Source: Endomychus coccineus
Lineage: Eukaryota > Arthropoda > Insecta > Coleoptera > Endomychidae
Reading direction: 5' to 3'
Length of the DNA: 64,000 nt
NCBI GenBank assembly: GCA_958510875.1
Contig: OY294068.1
Location: 33,026,297 to 33,090,296 of the forward strand
The notes below the pieces were generated by a model. That model searched no databases, was not told the origin of the DNA, and worked only from the letters and a program-made list of their open reading frames with translations. Made by a program: the position numbers and the translations under genes. This document shows, in pieces, positions 9,900 through 21,900 of this stretch (within the stretch, counting starts at the first letter, position 1; every line of letters starts with the position of its first letter).

Positions 9900-10554
9900 A
9901 GAAGCGACTGAAACTGCCGTCGCACTCGCTAAAGCAGGGGCGGCAAAACCACTGATTGGACCAGAGCCAACCTGTGGCATTTCTCATGCCGCAACGAAAT
10001 CTGTAATCCAAAAATGGCTCGAGATAGAGCACCGTGCCTACTGGAGGGAACTGCCCCGTATGTCGCACTTCAAGCGACTGATGGGAGATCTCCAGCAGCA
10101 ACGAGTGAAAAATCTGCGTTCAGCAGACAAGAAATACGGAATCTTGTTGCATTCCTGACCGGGCACGCCCCATGCAACAAACATCTCTGCACGATGGGTC
10201 TGGTAGATCAGCCCACTTGCAGGGGTTGCGGCGTGGAAGAAGAGACACCTATGCATGCGCTGTGTCAGTGCACGGTTGGTCGTCGGACATACCTCGGAGG
10301 CGATAAAACTACACCCGAGGAAATCAGAATTATCCCCTATATCAGGCTACTGAAATTTATAGAATACACCGGACTGATGAGGAGGTAGCAACATGTGAGG
10401 GCACAATAGGACTATAATGACCGCAGTGCAGTGGGACTCGCCTTAGGATGGAGAACCAACCTCACGGAGGAGGGGTTTTAGTCGGTAGGAATCCGGAACA
10501 CGGGGGTACGGGCACCCGAGGCGTCTATGCAAGATTTCCCCTCTACGCAAAAAA
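9900..10554 (+). mobile_element. 5'-truncated non-LTR retrotransposon with target duplication
   Basis: The insertion is flanked by the 8-bp direct repeat aagtgaac (9892-9899 and 10555-10562) and ends in an A-run. It contains the C-terminal end of an ORF2 after the RNase H region: a frame from about 9919 has KPLIGPEPTCGISHAATKS and EHRAYWRELP, then a frameshift near 10100-10125 leads into LVAFLTGHAPCNKHLCTMGL and the zinc-knuckle-like CRGCGVEEETPMHALC. This is typical of R1/Jockey/I-group elements. A 3' UTR follows from about 10389. It lies about 300 bp downstream of TRMU in the same orientation. Confidence 0.85.
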
Positions 10555-10562
10555 AAGTGAAC

Positions 10563-11986
10563 TGCTCTCTTATAGTCATTGAATCCTTTAAGTGTTTATT
10601 AAACAATACATCACGTTATAGATTAACATAATGTACTATTCTCCGGAAATGAATCTATTATCTACTAGTTCATACCAGAAATGTTAGTTGTTGCACTTCT
10701 TACAAGAATAAACATGTCTGTTGTGCTATCCTTAATAGTGACCAAAGCAGTTTCAAGATCTAGGCCAGTGTTTTCAATATTTTAAGCTCTAGACTACTTA
10801 AGACGACCCTGCCATATAGTTGTATAGAACCAAGGATAAAGTGTTCTAACTTTTAAAATAGACCGATATACAACATGTCCCACGCGCCCACTAGTTCCAT
10901 AAGACCGACATAATTTAAGGTTTCAAGCGCCGTAGGTCTTGTTATCTCGAATAAACAAGACAACAGACCGAACTGGCGTATGGGACAAGTTCGCACCTTG
11001 TAGTTTTCCGGTGCGCTCGACTTGATCTTTGGACCAGTTTTTACAAATTTCTCTCCTATAAGTTATTTTTCAAAATTTTCACTAGTATTCATTTAGTTTT
11101 GTTTCATGGCTTCATAGTCAAAAAGCAAATGTGATTCGATGAGGTACTTGTTAAGGAAAATGTTGGAGATATTAAAGTATTATCCAACCACTTGATAGAG
11201 GTGCGCAGTTCGCAAAGAAACCGAGAAAATAAAATGTTCTACATCTATGGAACTGAAAGAACAAGTTCGGAAAATTCAACCGTAATGACCCAAAAATATA
11301 TCGATCAGAAACTAATTGAAATCGATTGAAAGTGATTCCAGATCGAATTGTAATGTTACGAGCTCTGTAGTTATTAAATAAAATATGGCCATGAAGTGTT
11401 TAGAGGTCACGAATATATGCCATTTGTTGCGCGCTTCCTAGCGCATAAAGCACACTACGTCATCTACAGACGTATAGCATCGTTTGACCTACATTTTAAA
11501 AATTAATTATATTTTGCGAATGACTAATAATTACATATTCGACGATTCGATTAAGCATTGTTCGTAGATATGAGACGCAGCTCTTTACAGTCAAATTTGC
11601 TAAGGTGGGTTCGTAGAATGCATGTGGAGCGCTTTACCGACAAAGAGTACCTGAAACATCTAAATCTCTGGCCACCGATTGAATTTCAAAATTCGGGCTT
11701 CCTGACTACCTTTATTTGTATTACAATTGGAAATGTTGATATAAAACAATAAAGTATTGATAGAATATTGCAATTACCATACACTCCTACCTCATAAAGG
11801 ATCATTATTGTTAAACTAAGACATAATTAACGAACTAATAGCGTTACAACTCACCCACACGTTCGATCACTGATAACATTACTTTTCACTGCCTTACCGT
11901 CATATACGTTGAATTAGATCGACCGGGGTATAGGGATAATCTTGTGAGTGCAAGCGAGATAGGCGCTAGTATTATTTAATAAGATT
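10563..11986. other. Spacer without recognised gene
   Basis: No convincing coding exon, RNA gene or repeat boundary was recognised. A 64-codon frame at 11558-11752 has no family resemblance and no splice context, so it is left out. Confidence 0.4.
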
Positions 11987-12087
11987 GACAACATACTTTG
12001 ATCCATGCGCTAGCTGAGCGAGGGACTGCGAGTGTAAGAGACTCATGTCAAACAATACTTTCCAGACCTGTGTATACGACCGTGCGC
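11987..12087 (+). mobile_element. P-like THAP element, solo 3' end
   Basis: The sequence from 'gacaacatactttgatccat' to 'ccagacctgtgtatacgacc' then gtg matches the right end of the P-like element at 15900-16017, including the gcgagggact block. Only this terminal 100 bp is present. Confidence 0.6.
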
Positions 12088-13004
12088 TAGTCTGAGCCAG
12101 GCCCCAGGCGCGTCTCATATCAGTCAGTAACTCACGAGAGACGTGAGAGTACATTGATGTGGGAATTCTAGACGTCACGAAAGTATGTCTATGAATAATA
12201 AAATAAATTTATATCTTCAATCAATTTTGAAGCTGGATTAGCCAAACAATAATAAATAAATTATTCAATATTTCTAAACATGAATTGCCACCATAATAAC
12301 ATTCTATTATTTTGATCTTTTCACCTAGTTCTAGCACCATTTTTAGAAGATTATTTATGCTTACCACATTCGCTTTGGTTTAGTCAAATGGATTGAATTG
12401 TTAGCAGATGTTAGTTAGTGTAAGAATCTAAGAAAATATCGGGAGTAATCGGGACATACTGGTCTCTGTCGGGAATTAAGGGTCATATAGGGTACTCACA
12501 TGCGCGTTATAAATCACGTATCACCCCCATTCTATTCCAGGTAGGGGATAATCGTATCCTCAACTGCGTCGATTCTTTATCGCACTTATTAACTTTCAAT
12601 ACCACGGCCGATTTGATTCAAGCTACTATACGGGCAGCGTCATATTCTCGCTAAAAAGTGAAGTGGTCTCTCAGTCGTAAGTAGAAGACAGATTGAGGCA
12701 TACCATACGATTGCTAACTTGCATGTGCTCAGGCTGAAAGTGCTCGCTGCGAGCACGTTGATCTCTACTGCCCATATCTACCGAGCAGTGGCGTCTGCGC
12801 AATATCTGCTCACTATTCGGACAGAAACTTTTTCTTGTCTGTATTTCATTGGCCCAGATCGTCTCAGCTGCCCATATTGTATTATTATGTATCATATACA
12901 TATATCTGACTTATCACTTGATCAAAAATAATGATTATTACTTATTTGTTTAAAGATGGATTAGTTCTCAAAGAATAAAATTAGTTCTACCATAAATACT
13001 TATC
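12088..13004. other. Spacer downstream of RBMX2
   Basis: No gene recognised. The stretch 12420-12890 is somewhat GC-richer than its surroundings and may be an old repeat, but I found no ends or coding trace. Confidence 0.35.
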
Positions 13005-13010
13005 TTTATT
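13005..13010 (-). terminator. RBMX2 polyadenylation signal
   Basis: AATAAA on the minus strand, 70 nt past the RBMX2 stop codon. Confidence 0.55.
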
Positions 13011-13079
13011 TTAATTCACTTGATCACAATTGATGATTATAACTTATTTCCATAATGTGTTAATTGTCAAAGAATTCTA

Positions 13080-15231
13080 TTATCTCTTATACTTTCTATA
13101 TGACTCTGAATTATTAGCTATTCTTTCATATTTATCTTTTGACCTACTCCTAGATCTACTTCTGCGTTCTTTATATTTCTTATCTGTATTTGTTTTCATT
13201 AATTTGTGACCTTTCCTTTCATGGTCATTACTACTTGAGGAATGATCTCGTTTTTGAGTGTTTTTAGATTTCCTGGATCTTCTCTCTTCTGATGTTGTAG
13301 TTGAGTCACTATCAGAATGCTTGTCTCGTTTCTTCTTCGATTTCCTCTTCTTATCTTTCTTTTTCTTTGATTTTTTAATTTTTTTTATATTCTGTGCCTG
13401 AAATAATCAAATTATAGTATCATAAAAAAAATCAGAGCAAAATGCACTCTGAAAATATTGTTATGGAGCAATTCAGATCTTTCAAAACTTTCTGGATATT
13501 CTTTTGCTCTAAAGCAATCATAACAAACCAGTTGGATCAATTTATTCACTTCTTAAAACATTGACTGGCTGCTTAATGTCGAAGAACCAGCAGCTTTTAC
13601 TCACAATGAAATATAATTTGTGAATAATAAAGGAAAAATTGGTTTTAACGGGTGACGGAAATTTGATCGAGAGAAAAATGATAGAAACACATTATATAGA
13701 ATTCTTTTCATCGAAAAACAGAAGATTGAATTAATTTTTTGAAGAAAGTTCATTTGATCAAATATTTTATGGTAGGAAATACATTTGATTGAGACATTTT
13801 TTGATTGTTAATAAAATTTTATTTTTTTTTTAGTTGCCAAGGTCTGAAATGTCAACTTTGAACATTATATTGATTTTTCAATAAAATTTTCTTGTTAGAA
13901 ATGGAAATCGGAGATTCTGAATTTATTGACATCACGAAAAGTTAGAAAAATCTCTATCATAATGGATATTTTTACATTAAGAAGAAATCATTTTTCTCTC
14001 GATCAAATTATCATTTATGTTTCTATCAAACGAATTTTCTACCATAAAATGTTCTATCAAATGTATTTCAATCAAAAGATTTCTATAAATGTATTTCTCT
14101 CACGATCAAATTTTTGCCACCTGGTTTTTAGCGAATATAAAAATGAGTAAAGATTAATTCTCTTATTTCTAATGTTTATGTAACTATCAACAACTTATTA
14201 ATTTTTTCTGTTGCCTGACATTTCAGTAATTTCAATATCTCGAGCTACCTGGATAATGAGACTGACACAACTAGAAACTAAAAATTAATGAGTCTTGAAC
14301 AAATATCTTCAATAATTAAAACGACTTACAGAATCTTCACTAGGTTCTTGTTTGATAGGATAAATAGGTAGGCGAGGGGGCAGTTTTATATCACCATTAA
14401 TATGATCTGCCAATGTTTCTCTGAGGTCTTGGGGTTCCAGCTTAACTTTTAAGGGTAAAATAGGTTCTAACTTGGGAGCACATCCTTCTTCATATAATTG
14501 CTTTGTTTCTTGATCTGTATCTTTGCCTTCTTTTGGAATTTTATAATTACTGACATGATCAACTCTTATTGATCTATTCATTATTTTAATGCCATTAAGA
14601 TTATCCACAGACAGAATTGTAGACCTTTGATCTTCAAAGCAAAGAAAGCAAAAACCTTTTGATTTACCAGTACCTTTATCTCTGATCAGGTTTATATTTA
14701 CTATTTCGCCATACCTGAAACAGTGTTATGAAAATTCATGTTTTTGTGTTCCACAATTATCTTGGAACCCTTTAACGGAATGAATTGTAAATCAAGTATG
14801 TCAATATGTTCCCAAAAATTGGGAGCAGATTGGCATCATCAAAATTGATTTAAATCAGTTAACAAATGTCAGGTATTTGTTTAAAATATTACAACTACAT
14901 GATTAATTGAATCAATATTTGGCAAACGCCTCGAAACAGTGTCATTAATCAACAACTTAGGTTATAACAGTAAAAACATTTAACGTGAGATTTAAGTACT
15001 TACTGAGAAAAAATACATATTATATCTCCTTCAGTTAAATCATATGGCAAACCTCCAACGAAAACCCAAGCACTGTCTTTATACTGATCATGCCAGGAGG
15101 ACTGACTACTTGAGTTGAGTGCTTGTTCACTCAATTTGGTAACATTTTTCATATTTCTAATAAAATAACGTGGTTATAACATTATAAAATGCATTAATTA
15201 AAATTTTCAATACTCACGTTAATGGATTCAT
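13080..15231 (-). CDS. RBMX2: RNA-binding motif protein X-linked 2 (RES complex)
   Basis: Exons on the minus strand are 15231-15218, 15156-15004, 14714-14330 and 13397-13080, giving 289 aa. The family (yeast Ist3/Snu17) is part of the RES complex in activated spliceosomes. The start MNPLTNMKNVTKL is the conserved family N-terminus and confirms the 14-nt first exon. The RRM spans about residues 35-112, with RNP2 VFVGGL at 36-41 and RNP1 KSKGFCFL at 73-80. The conserved post-RRM segment VDHVSNYKIP and EEGCAP follows. The last exon is a Lys/Arg/Ser-rich tail. A P-like transposon sits 126 bp upstream of the start codon, so the promoter is either very short or includes transposon sequence. Confidence 0.95.
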
Positions 15232-15357
15232 GTTTATAGTTTTGTTTACCACTTATTTGAATTGTAGAAACATATAGCAGACATAAATAAAAACTTATTT
15301 TTATAGGTTAATAACATAGGTAATACCATAGATTAGATATTATATACGGGATAATAC

Positions 15358-16017
15358 CACGGTCGTATCTGGAATCTCGAGGTTTCCTACGTGAGAAATG
15401 AGTCCGCTAAGCGTCATCTGTTGCATAGTACCAAAAGGGTGGCGCATGAGTCGAGAGACTACCGTGTTCTCTGGCAACTGTCATTGTTAACTCGTAAACA
15501 CAAGGAATACCGGCGTTTTTATAAAAAAATTACGAAACCGTGCATTGTGCCGAAATGCAAAACGGGGTACAAAATTGTAAAGCAAAAAACTTCTGTTTTT
15601 AAAGTGCCGAAAGATGTGGAAATGCGAAAAAAGTGGATGCTTGTGATTCCGGAAAGAAATCGTTTTAACGAGATCTTTTATGTGTGCGAGCATCACTTCA
15701 TGTCATGTATAACGAAAAAGGGGAAGTTATTTTTAAGGTGAGTAATACATTTTGACAAGAGTAACAGTTCTATTCCTCTTTCAAATCAGAATAGTAAATA
15801 TTGCGTTACGGGAAAAATTATTTTACTTAAAATGTGCGGTCACTATCAATCAATCTTTGTATTGTGGGGCTTGAAATTTGAACGATATGGCGCCTAATCC
15901 TGACAACATACTTCGATCCATGCGCCAGCTGGTGGCCGAGCGAGGGACTACGAGCTTGGCGACATCTAAGAGTCCCATGTTAAACATAGAAATTCCAGAC
16001 CAGTATATATGACCGTG
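15358..16017 (+). mobile_element. P-like transposon with a THAP-domain exon
   Basis: The ends are cacggtcgtat at 15358 and the complement-type atgaccgtg ending at 16017. They are flanked by 8-bp near-duplicates gataatac (15350-15357) and ggtaatac (16018-16025). An 8-bp target duplication together with a THAP domain fits the P superfamily. Only one exon of the transposase remains; everything after its splice donor is non-coding. At least four related copies occur in the window (4953, 11987, 15358, 53936). Confidence 0.8.
15469..15739 (+). pseudogene. THAP-domain exon of a P-like transposase
   Basis: The frame contains a C2CH THAP zinc finger: CIVPKC (Cys-x4-Cys), then FKVPKD, RKKWMLVIPERN and VCEHHF (Cys-x2-His). 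These are the key positions of the site-specific DNA-binding domain of P-element-like transposases. The exon ends at about 15736-15739 with ttaag|gtgagt. No downstream transposase exons follow, so it cannot encode an active enzyme. The exact exon start is unclear because no well-placed ATG precedes the finger in frame. Confidence 0.7.
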
Positions 16018-16025
16018 GGTAATAC

Positions 16026-17381
16026 ATAAATATTGTATATTATATATAATATCTATGATATAATTGCTTATGGTTAAAAGAATAGCCACAGACCTAACTT
16101 TTGTCAAAGAATTTATATGATCGCAAATGTCATAAGTAACCATAGTTTTTAATATATCGCATAGAGGCTATCCAGGATGATTAGTGATAGAGAAGCATCA
16201 AACTCGCGTGGAAGGAGACAAATTTGGACGGTGAGTACAGAACAGAGAAATAATTTCTGGCGACTGATGAGTAGGCGGGATCTCAAAGGCTTTTGTGCAC
16301 TTATGAACTGTATACGAACTGTGAATAATTTCTTAATTTCATTTAAAATTGAATATTTATCGTATTTTTATTTCTCTCACTATACGTAGTATATAGTGTA
16401 TTACCCCCCTCGCTATACATAGTATATAGTGTAAGGAACTATTAGGCAAAAAAGTGAAGTGACAGTGTATTTTATGATATAATTTCAATGTAAAATAAAG
16501 TATTATTTCATTAGCAGTTTGTAAATTAATGTGATCAATTGATCACAACTCTTCTCTATTTTTTATTGAAAACATCATTTTCTTGGTTATATCAAAATAC
16601 ATCTTAAGTGAGAACTGGGTGTTGCAGTATATGAACATCAATTTGACACAAAATTCATACTCATTTAAATGCTTACCAGTTCTACCAAATATCAGATTGA
16701 TTTGTTCATTACTTTGGGATAATCGATTTCTAAACAATACTTATAACTTATACTTCGTTACATATTCTAACATTGTATAAACTGTTGATTGCAACTCTAA
16801 ATTTCCAAAATGAGAATGAATTGTTAAAAGCTCCAATCAATTGTTTAATAAACAGTGATTTTAACAGTGAAATAATTGTATTTTACTTTGTTTGAAGGTC
16901 AGACTTTATTCTCAATAAATGAGAATAGGGAAACCAGAATGCAAGTTAAGGTCTATGTGTTTGTGACTTACTCCACATGAATATTGTTTTTACAAAGTTT
17001 ACTGTTTGAATTAAGAATTGGGTGATTCAACAAGTAAACATTCCTTACAATATCATTTCATTTTTTCTGCTAAATCAAAGATATCTTAATTAGTTCATAA
17101 GCATCTTAGTCTTCAGTTCCTAAACCAAATGAATTTTAGAATTAGTGTACTACTACTGTTTACAAATGAATCTAATAATTTGATCACTTCAGAAACTAAA
17201 CTATAGATATATTTGAATCTTCATTATACTACAATAAACAAAGCATGCATTATAGGATGTTGAAATAAATAGACGAGTCTAATCTAAATCAATGTTTAAT
17301 AATACTTAGAAATAATCACTAGAAAAAGAAATATAAATTAATAAGGCAATCTTCCCTATCCTATTACTTAAAATTGATGCT
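16026..17381. other. Spacer between P-like element and dynein light chain
   Basis: AT-rich. The only pattern seen is a short repeat of ctatac(g/a)tagtatatagtg at about 16380-16432. A short frame at 16177-16216 followed by gtgagt was considered as an exon but has nothing to support it. Confidence 0.4.
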
Positions 17382-17744
17382 CTATATGGCTAAGCCATAA
17401 ACAGAGACAATGCAAAACATAGTTTTATTTTCCCAACGTACTGTGCAGCTTCCATCTGTGTTATTATCCCAATAACAAGAACTTGCAGTGTGCAAGCCAG
17501 CTCCATTTTTTTGCATGATCGTACATGTTACTATATATTTGTAAGGCTTCATGAGTTTTGTCAATTCAGAAGTGCAAGCTTCAACAACTGCTGTTGTCCA
17601 ATTGTTCACTTTGCTTTGCTGATATCCATTTCCTCCTATCACAGTTTCGATTGCATCTTTTATTATTTTACTCACATCATCCACGACAAACTGACCTTCT
17701 TCTTGTAAATCTTGATCAACTACATCTTTGGGGTTTTTTTCCAT
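17382..17744 (-). CDS. DYNLT1: Dynein light chain, Tctex type
   Basis: An intronless 120-aa frame with the full Tctex-1 fold: an N-terminal helix region ([14 protein letters not shown]), the [20 protein letters not shown] helix, then the beta strands [43 protein letters not shown]. Family members (Drosophila Dlc90F, vertebrate DYNLT1/3) are about 110-116 aa and link dynein intermediate chain to cargo. The start ATG at 17744 gives the expected length. It is transcribed away from RIC3. Whether it is the DYNLT1 or DYNLT3 orthologue cannot be told; one gene usually covers both in insects. Lack of introns could also mean an old retrocopy, but the frame is intact. Confidence 0.9.
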   Translation of the reverse strand: MEKNPKDVVDQDLQEEGQFVVDDVSKIIKDAIETVIGGNGYQQSKVNNWTTAVVEACTSELTKLMKPYKYIVTCTIMQKNGAGLHTASSCYWDNNTDGSCTVRWENKTMFCIVSVYGLAI

Positions 17745-18949
17745 GTTGAATTACGGCCACCAAAATTATTTAACAATACAACTGTAATGTGCTCTTCAGA
17801 TTCTATAATATACTGTCAAAATTTGATATATGTGTAAAAGATATAATTTAATTAAGGAACAACCGGCTAGCAACAAATTTGGATGTCTTGACTTCAGACT
17901 TTACACAGCAAAATCGTTTTGTTGACGTTTACGTTAGTTTTCATTGCAGATTCATAGATCTCAATTTTAATATGATAAGAAATACTAATTTGATTTTCTG
18001 TGTGTTCTCTGGTTAGCTTAGCTCCTTAGAGTACATATACCATGGAGATTTGAGACCTCATTCTAAGGCACTATATATAGTGCTTTACACCCATTGTGGT
18101 TCATATCGATAGGAAGTGCAAAATACGTGTAAAGGGCCCTTTGGAACACTTTGAATTGAAGATGGCCTGTCCAAAGGCGATCGTGTAAATTGGTAGACAG
18201 ACGACACTTTCACTGTTAGTTGTTCCTCTTGAAATTACCAGAAATAAGTGTAATGGGACTCTAAGGAATCATAATGAACGTATAAAGGATGTAATGAAAC
18301 AATTGATAGTTATATCAAATCAAATTCATTTACAAATGCAAAATTATGTTACAGTAAAATAATATGAATACTTTATACTTATTTTAAAACGTTATTTGTT
18401 AATGAACAGTTTGTGAAGCAATTTAAATTTCATTCATTGTTTAGACAGGTCGGTGTTTTATATGGAACTTATATTATCATATTTGATGTTCACAGAACAT
18501 TATAACTATTTGGTTCTCTCCCATATATAATATCTAATCTATGTTTGGTTCCATATTTGAACCAATTCCATCTAGTGTTATTTATATGTCCTATGTCTAA
18601 TGTCTATTTTCATCTTTCTCTCCACTATAAAAATAAAAACATAACTAAAAGTGATCGTTAGATTTGTGTAGTGATTATTCATTACTCATTGACCTAAATT
18701 ATTATGAAAAACTAAATTGATAATGCATATTTTAAATGTCAAGTTATCATTTTTACTGTCGAAAATATAAAATATTTAAAAATATTCTGTCATTCATATG
18801 TTATATATATCCGCATATCATCTGAGTATCTGAGCAAGTCTCCTAAGTTTATTTCTGTAAATTACAAGAAGATCGTCGCCAAAGTTTAAGTTTCCACATT
18901 CATTATAATGCGCGATTAGATAGTGAATCGCGTAGTTAACGACTGAAAA
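17745..18949. promoter_or_regulatory. Divergent intergenic region, dynein light chain / RIC3
   Basis: The 1.2-kb region between the two divergent start codons must contain both promoters. A perfect palindrome cactatatatagtg lies at about 18069. No transposon ends were recognised here, unlike most spacers in the window. Confidence 0.4.
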
Positions 18950-21900
18950 ATGACTGAACGAATCCGAAATCCGAGTAGTTTAGATTGCAATTACGCTAAT
19001 GCAAAGAAAATGGAAACTGATTTTAGTCGCAGAAAAACTATGATAGTTTTAGTGATAGTGGTTGGCTGTTTCGCAGTGTTATGGCCTAAAGTGTTTTATC
19101 CTATGCTTGTAGGATCTGCTAATCAACATATGAAACCCAGTTCAGTAGATAAAACCACAGGTATGTTTCCGTATGAAAACTCCTGTGTTTACATATAACA
19201 AAAACTGTAAGAGCCTCATATAATAGATTTGAAGTAGCTGTTCTATTCTAGCTTTGATTCTGAGCAACATTCATAGACATTGGGAGATTAACACTTCCAA
19301 AATTCATCTTGTTGTCTACTTCAACAGCTTTTGAGAGGAAATACAATTTTTACATATAACAATAAAACGTCAGCCTTATTTAGTTTTGAAGCAGCTTTCT
19401 TTCTACTTGATTCTGTGGTACAGGTACAGTTTAATAAGAAGCAATAAATTATTTTTGTTCTGCAGAATTTAGCAGGGAAGTTCAGTTTTCCAACATTTCT
19501 TCACTTTATTCTACCTAAGATAGATTTATCAAAAACTAGGAATCCTATACTTCTAGGGTGCAATTTTCTTCTCAGTAAGAAAGCAGTTTCACAGTCTTGT
19601 GTTTATTTTGGCCTAGAATGGTAATTAATAAAGGTTCTTAACACGTTCAGGCTTAACTTTTTTCGATTGCTCCAATGTAGATTGAGTTTCATGGCTCAAT
19701 GGGGGGACTAAATTGAAAGACTGTGCATTCTAAATTTTTGGAATATTTCTAGTCTTCGAAATTCCTTATATTCCAAATCTCAAGGTAAAACTGGAACAGA
19801 ACATTTGATGAGGAAAGTTCTAGCTTGATGGATTTAATATCCTCTCAATTTATTTTATTTGCATTGTTAGTTTTCAGATAAATAATTAGGCTTATCTTGG
19901 ACAATACAGCATTGATTGTGTTTAAACTTGTCAGAACTGTAGTGGTGTAATGGTAAGTTGGGGTACTCAATTATGGAATTATTCTAAATAGGCCATCAAC
20001 AGGGGTATTTCTAATGGGTAGATTTTCACCAAATTATTAATACATTTCTTTTTATAACTTACAATGACAAAAGAAGAAAAATAAGGTATCTTGTGTGGAA
20101 TACATTTCACACTAGAATTATCCTATTATTCTGCCTGAGTTTAAAAGAATGAATTGGCTGCTGATCAGTGATCTGGCATCTTCTTCAAGTTGGAAATGAA
20201 AATTCTGAGTCATAATAACTTAAAAATCCAAGAATGAAGATGAGACTATGACAAATCTTAAGTTTGCTTGAATTAAACCATCTTATCATTTTTCAAATTG
20301 TAACCATAGGCCGAATCATTAACGTTGGCAAACTGGTATCTTACAATTACAAATACTGAAAAATTAATTGCGACCTTCAAAAAAAGTGAAAATATTTATT
20401 TATTTCCCAGGATGCTGCGATGTAATATCAGAAATCGATATAAATACAATAAAAATAATGTCGGAAGTATGTGGAAATATAATCAAAGAGAACAAAGGAG
20501 AAAAACCATTTACAGCGAATGAAATAATTGTGAAATGTCGAACGGAAGTTTTGAAAAAATGCGATATTGATATTTCTGCGGTACTGCAACAACAAGTTCG
20601 TTTGGGTCAAACTGTGAAACAAATACTGGATGAAATTCGCTCATTGAACGGTTCCCTGTGTCTTAAATATAATTTCGGTGTAGCACCATGGAGATTGGGT
20701 GTGCCTCATAGAGTTGCAATCATGAATCCTGACAGTAAGCTGCATTAGATCTTGCAATTAACTAAATGCTAATTTTATTTTATTTACTAATTATACTAAC
20801 CGTTTTGATTTAAACTTAATAAAAATACCTATTCAGCAAGGGTTCTTGGTAATTTTATATTAGTGATTACCTTCTTAGCCACTGTGATAACTTTGTTATT
20901 TAGTCATATTAAGGAAGAGTTTATTAAAGCTAGAAACCTATCAAAATATTCAATGAATAATGTTACAGATTCGACTGAATCACACTTTTAATTTATTGTC
21001 CAATCTGATATCTCTGATGTGAGATTCTTAGTAGGTAAGTTGGACAGAAAAAGTCTCTTTAAGAGATTAGTAAAAATTCTGGTGATATATTTCAAATTTT
21101 TCTTTACAACATATTCTAAGAAATATCAATATCATCAAATATCATTGAGCAAGCATACATACAGCTTTGGTTGAATCATATGAGTCCGGAAATATATTCA
21201 AAAATAGATTTCGCCTAACATGATTGGTTGTTCAATAGACGATTGAATGAGCCTTCTCTAATCGGAGGCCAGCACGTTGATCACGTGACGCTCGTGTCAT
21301 TTGTTTAGGATTACGTACCTACTATTTACATTAACCTTTCTATTTAACATTCAAACATCTAGAACATCTCGATAAGGTTACTTTCTAAACCTGGATTGTG
21401 TTAAGCTTTAGTATTAGCAATTTAAAGATGTTACTTTTTGCAGAAGTATATAATTATACTTTCGTCTTGGTTTGCTTGTAGGAAAAGACTGACTTTGTGC
21501 AAACTAGTCTCAATTTGATTCTATTATTATATGAACTAATTCAGCGCAGTGAAAAATATAAATAAAATAGAGACAAGATTTTCATAAAAAAAGGAAAAAT
21601 ATCTTGGATTGTCTGAACGTCACCTTTACTCTAACGATTTCATGCAATGAGCAGCCTTGAAGTGTTTTCCAATTGTCTGGAGCTTATGATTGTATTATAG
21701 AGAATCTGGAGTTTTGTCCAACTAGTTGGAAAGAATAACCCGTAATCTCAAATGTCATACGGGGATTGAAGAGACAAGTCATTTATCAATCAAATCTTTT
21801 ATCAATGTAATTTTTAATGTTAATTAGAGCGAAATAAAATTTGAATATAACCCCTTCGAGTAGGGTCTGAGCGCTGACCACTAATAAGTGTGACGTAATC

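Noticed and set aside
10038..10256. Minus-strand frame in the non-LTR insertion
   Set aside because: Shadow of the RNase H/C-terminal coding strand on plus.
16177..16216. Possible short coding exon ending in gtgagt
   Set aside because: Short, no conserved residues recognised, no partner exon found.
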